DNA of 5,421 bases from Alphaproteobacteria bacterium (GTDB lineage Bacteria > Pseudomonadota > Alphaproteobacteria > Rickettsiales > UBA6187): assembly GCA_024280585.1 (NCBI GenBank), contig JAJRPW010000121.1, forward strand, positions 1 through 5,421. The letters run 5' to 3'. The position numbers were made by a program, and so were the translations under genes. The notes under the pieces are model-generated. The model was not told the origin of the DNA and ran no database searches. It saw only the letters and a program-made list of their open reading frames with translations. Every line of letters starts with the position of its first letter. Within the stretch, counting starts at the first letter, position 1. Shown piece by piece: positions 5,264 through 5,421 of this stretch.

Positions 5264-5421
5264 ATGTCACGAATAGAAAAAGTTGCAGTAATAGGTGCGG
5301 GAGTAATGGGCAGCGCAATCGCCGCTCACGTTGCAAATAGTGGAACGCCGGTGGTTTTACTTGATATTGTGCCCGATGGCGCTAAGGATAGGAGCTGCAT
5401 CGCAAAAGGTGCAATCGAAAA
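5264..5421 (+). CDS. fadB: 3-hydroxyacyl-CoA dehydrogenase (FadB-type), N-terminal part, 3' end off window
   Basis: The first 52 codons of a 3-hydroxyacyl-CoA dehydrogenase that oxidises L-3-hydroxyacyl-CoA with NAD+. The N-terminus carries the Rossmann motif GAGVMG (11-16) after beta strand KVAVI, and an acidic D34 at the end of the second strand (VVLLD), which favours NAD+ over NADP+. The following IVPDGAKDR and IAKGAIEK segments resemble alphaproteobacterial FadB proteins in which the dehydrogenase domain comes first and an enoyl-CoA hydratase domain follows; that second domain is outside the window, so it is an expectation only. The ATG at 5264 has no clear Shine-Dalgarno. A three-codon frame, ATG GTT GTA TAA (5252-5263), ends exactly where the gene begins, so initiation may depend on ribosomes arriving from fadA. 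Confidence 0.9.
   Translation, partial: MSRIEKVAVIGAGVMGSAIAAHVANSGTPVVLLDIVPDGAKDRSCIAKGAIE

Overview
The window is bacterial, of moderate to low GC, and its proteins look alphaproteobacterial. This is judged from the style of the FadD N-terminus and of the FadA and FadB N-termini (the 3-hydroxyacyl-CoA dehydrogenase-first FadB type), from memory and not from a search. Genus and family cannot be fixed from this sequence alone.

Layout. On the minus strand, positions 1825 to 1 carry a two-gene unit. It consists of a TrxB-like ferredoxin/flavodoxin--NADP+ reductase (818-1825) followed two bases later by folD, methylenetetrahydrofolate dehydrogenase/cyclohydrolase (815 to beyond the left edge, only its last residues missing). 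On the plus strand, 2105 to the right edge carries fatty-acid degradation genes: fadD (acyl-CoA ligase), fadA (thiolase) and the first 52 codons of fadB (3-hydroxyacyl-CoA dehydrogenase). FadD activates the fatty acid, FadB performs the hydration and dehydrogenation steps, and FadA cleaves off acetyl-CoA. The acyl-CoA dehydrogenase step is not in view.

Two intergenic regions hold the less ordinary content. Between the divergent fnr and fadD genes (1826-2104) lies a 144-bp imperfect palindrome with TAGGA-type ends. It is flanked by a 5-bp direct repeat (TGAAT), so it looks like an inserted palindromic/MITE-like element. Next to it are a hexamer tandem repeat, a TATAAT box and a small GGGGT/ACCCC hairpin in the fadD leader.

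Between fadD and fadA, on the minus strand, is a 34-codon ORF (3814-3918) that is easily missed. It has a good Shine-Dalgarno sequence and a perfect sigma70-type promoter (TTGACA, 17-bp spacer, TATAAT). Nine of the 17 spacer bases are an uninterrupted G run (C9 on the plus strand). This is the architecture of a promoter that phase-varies by slipped-strand mispairing, and it is the most interesting object in the window. The peptide is basic, Ser/Thr-rich and of unknown function.
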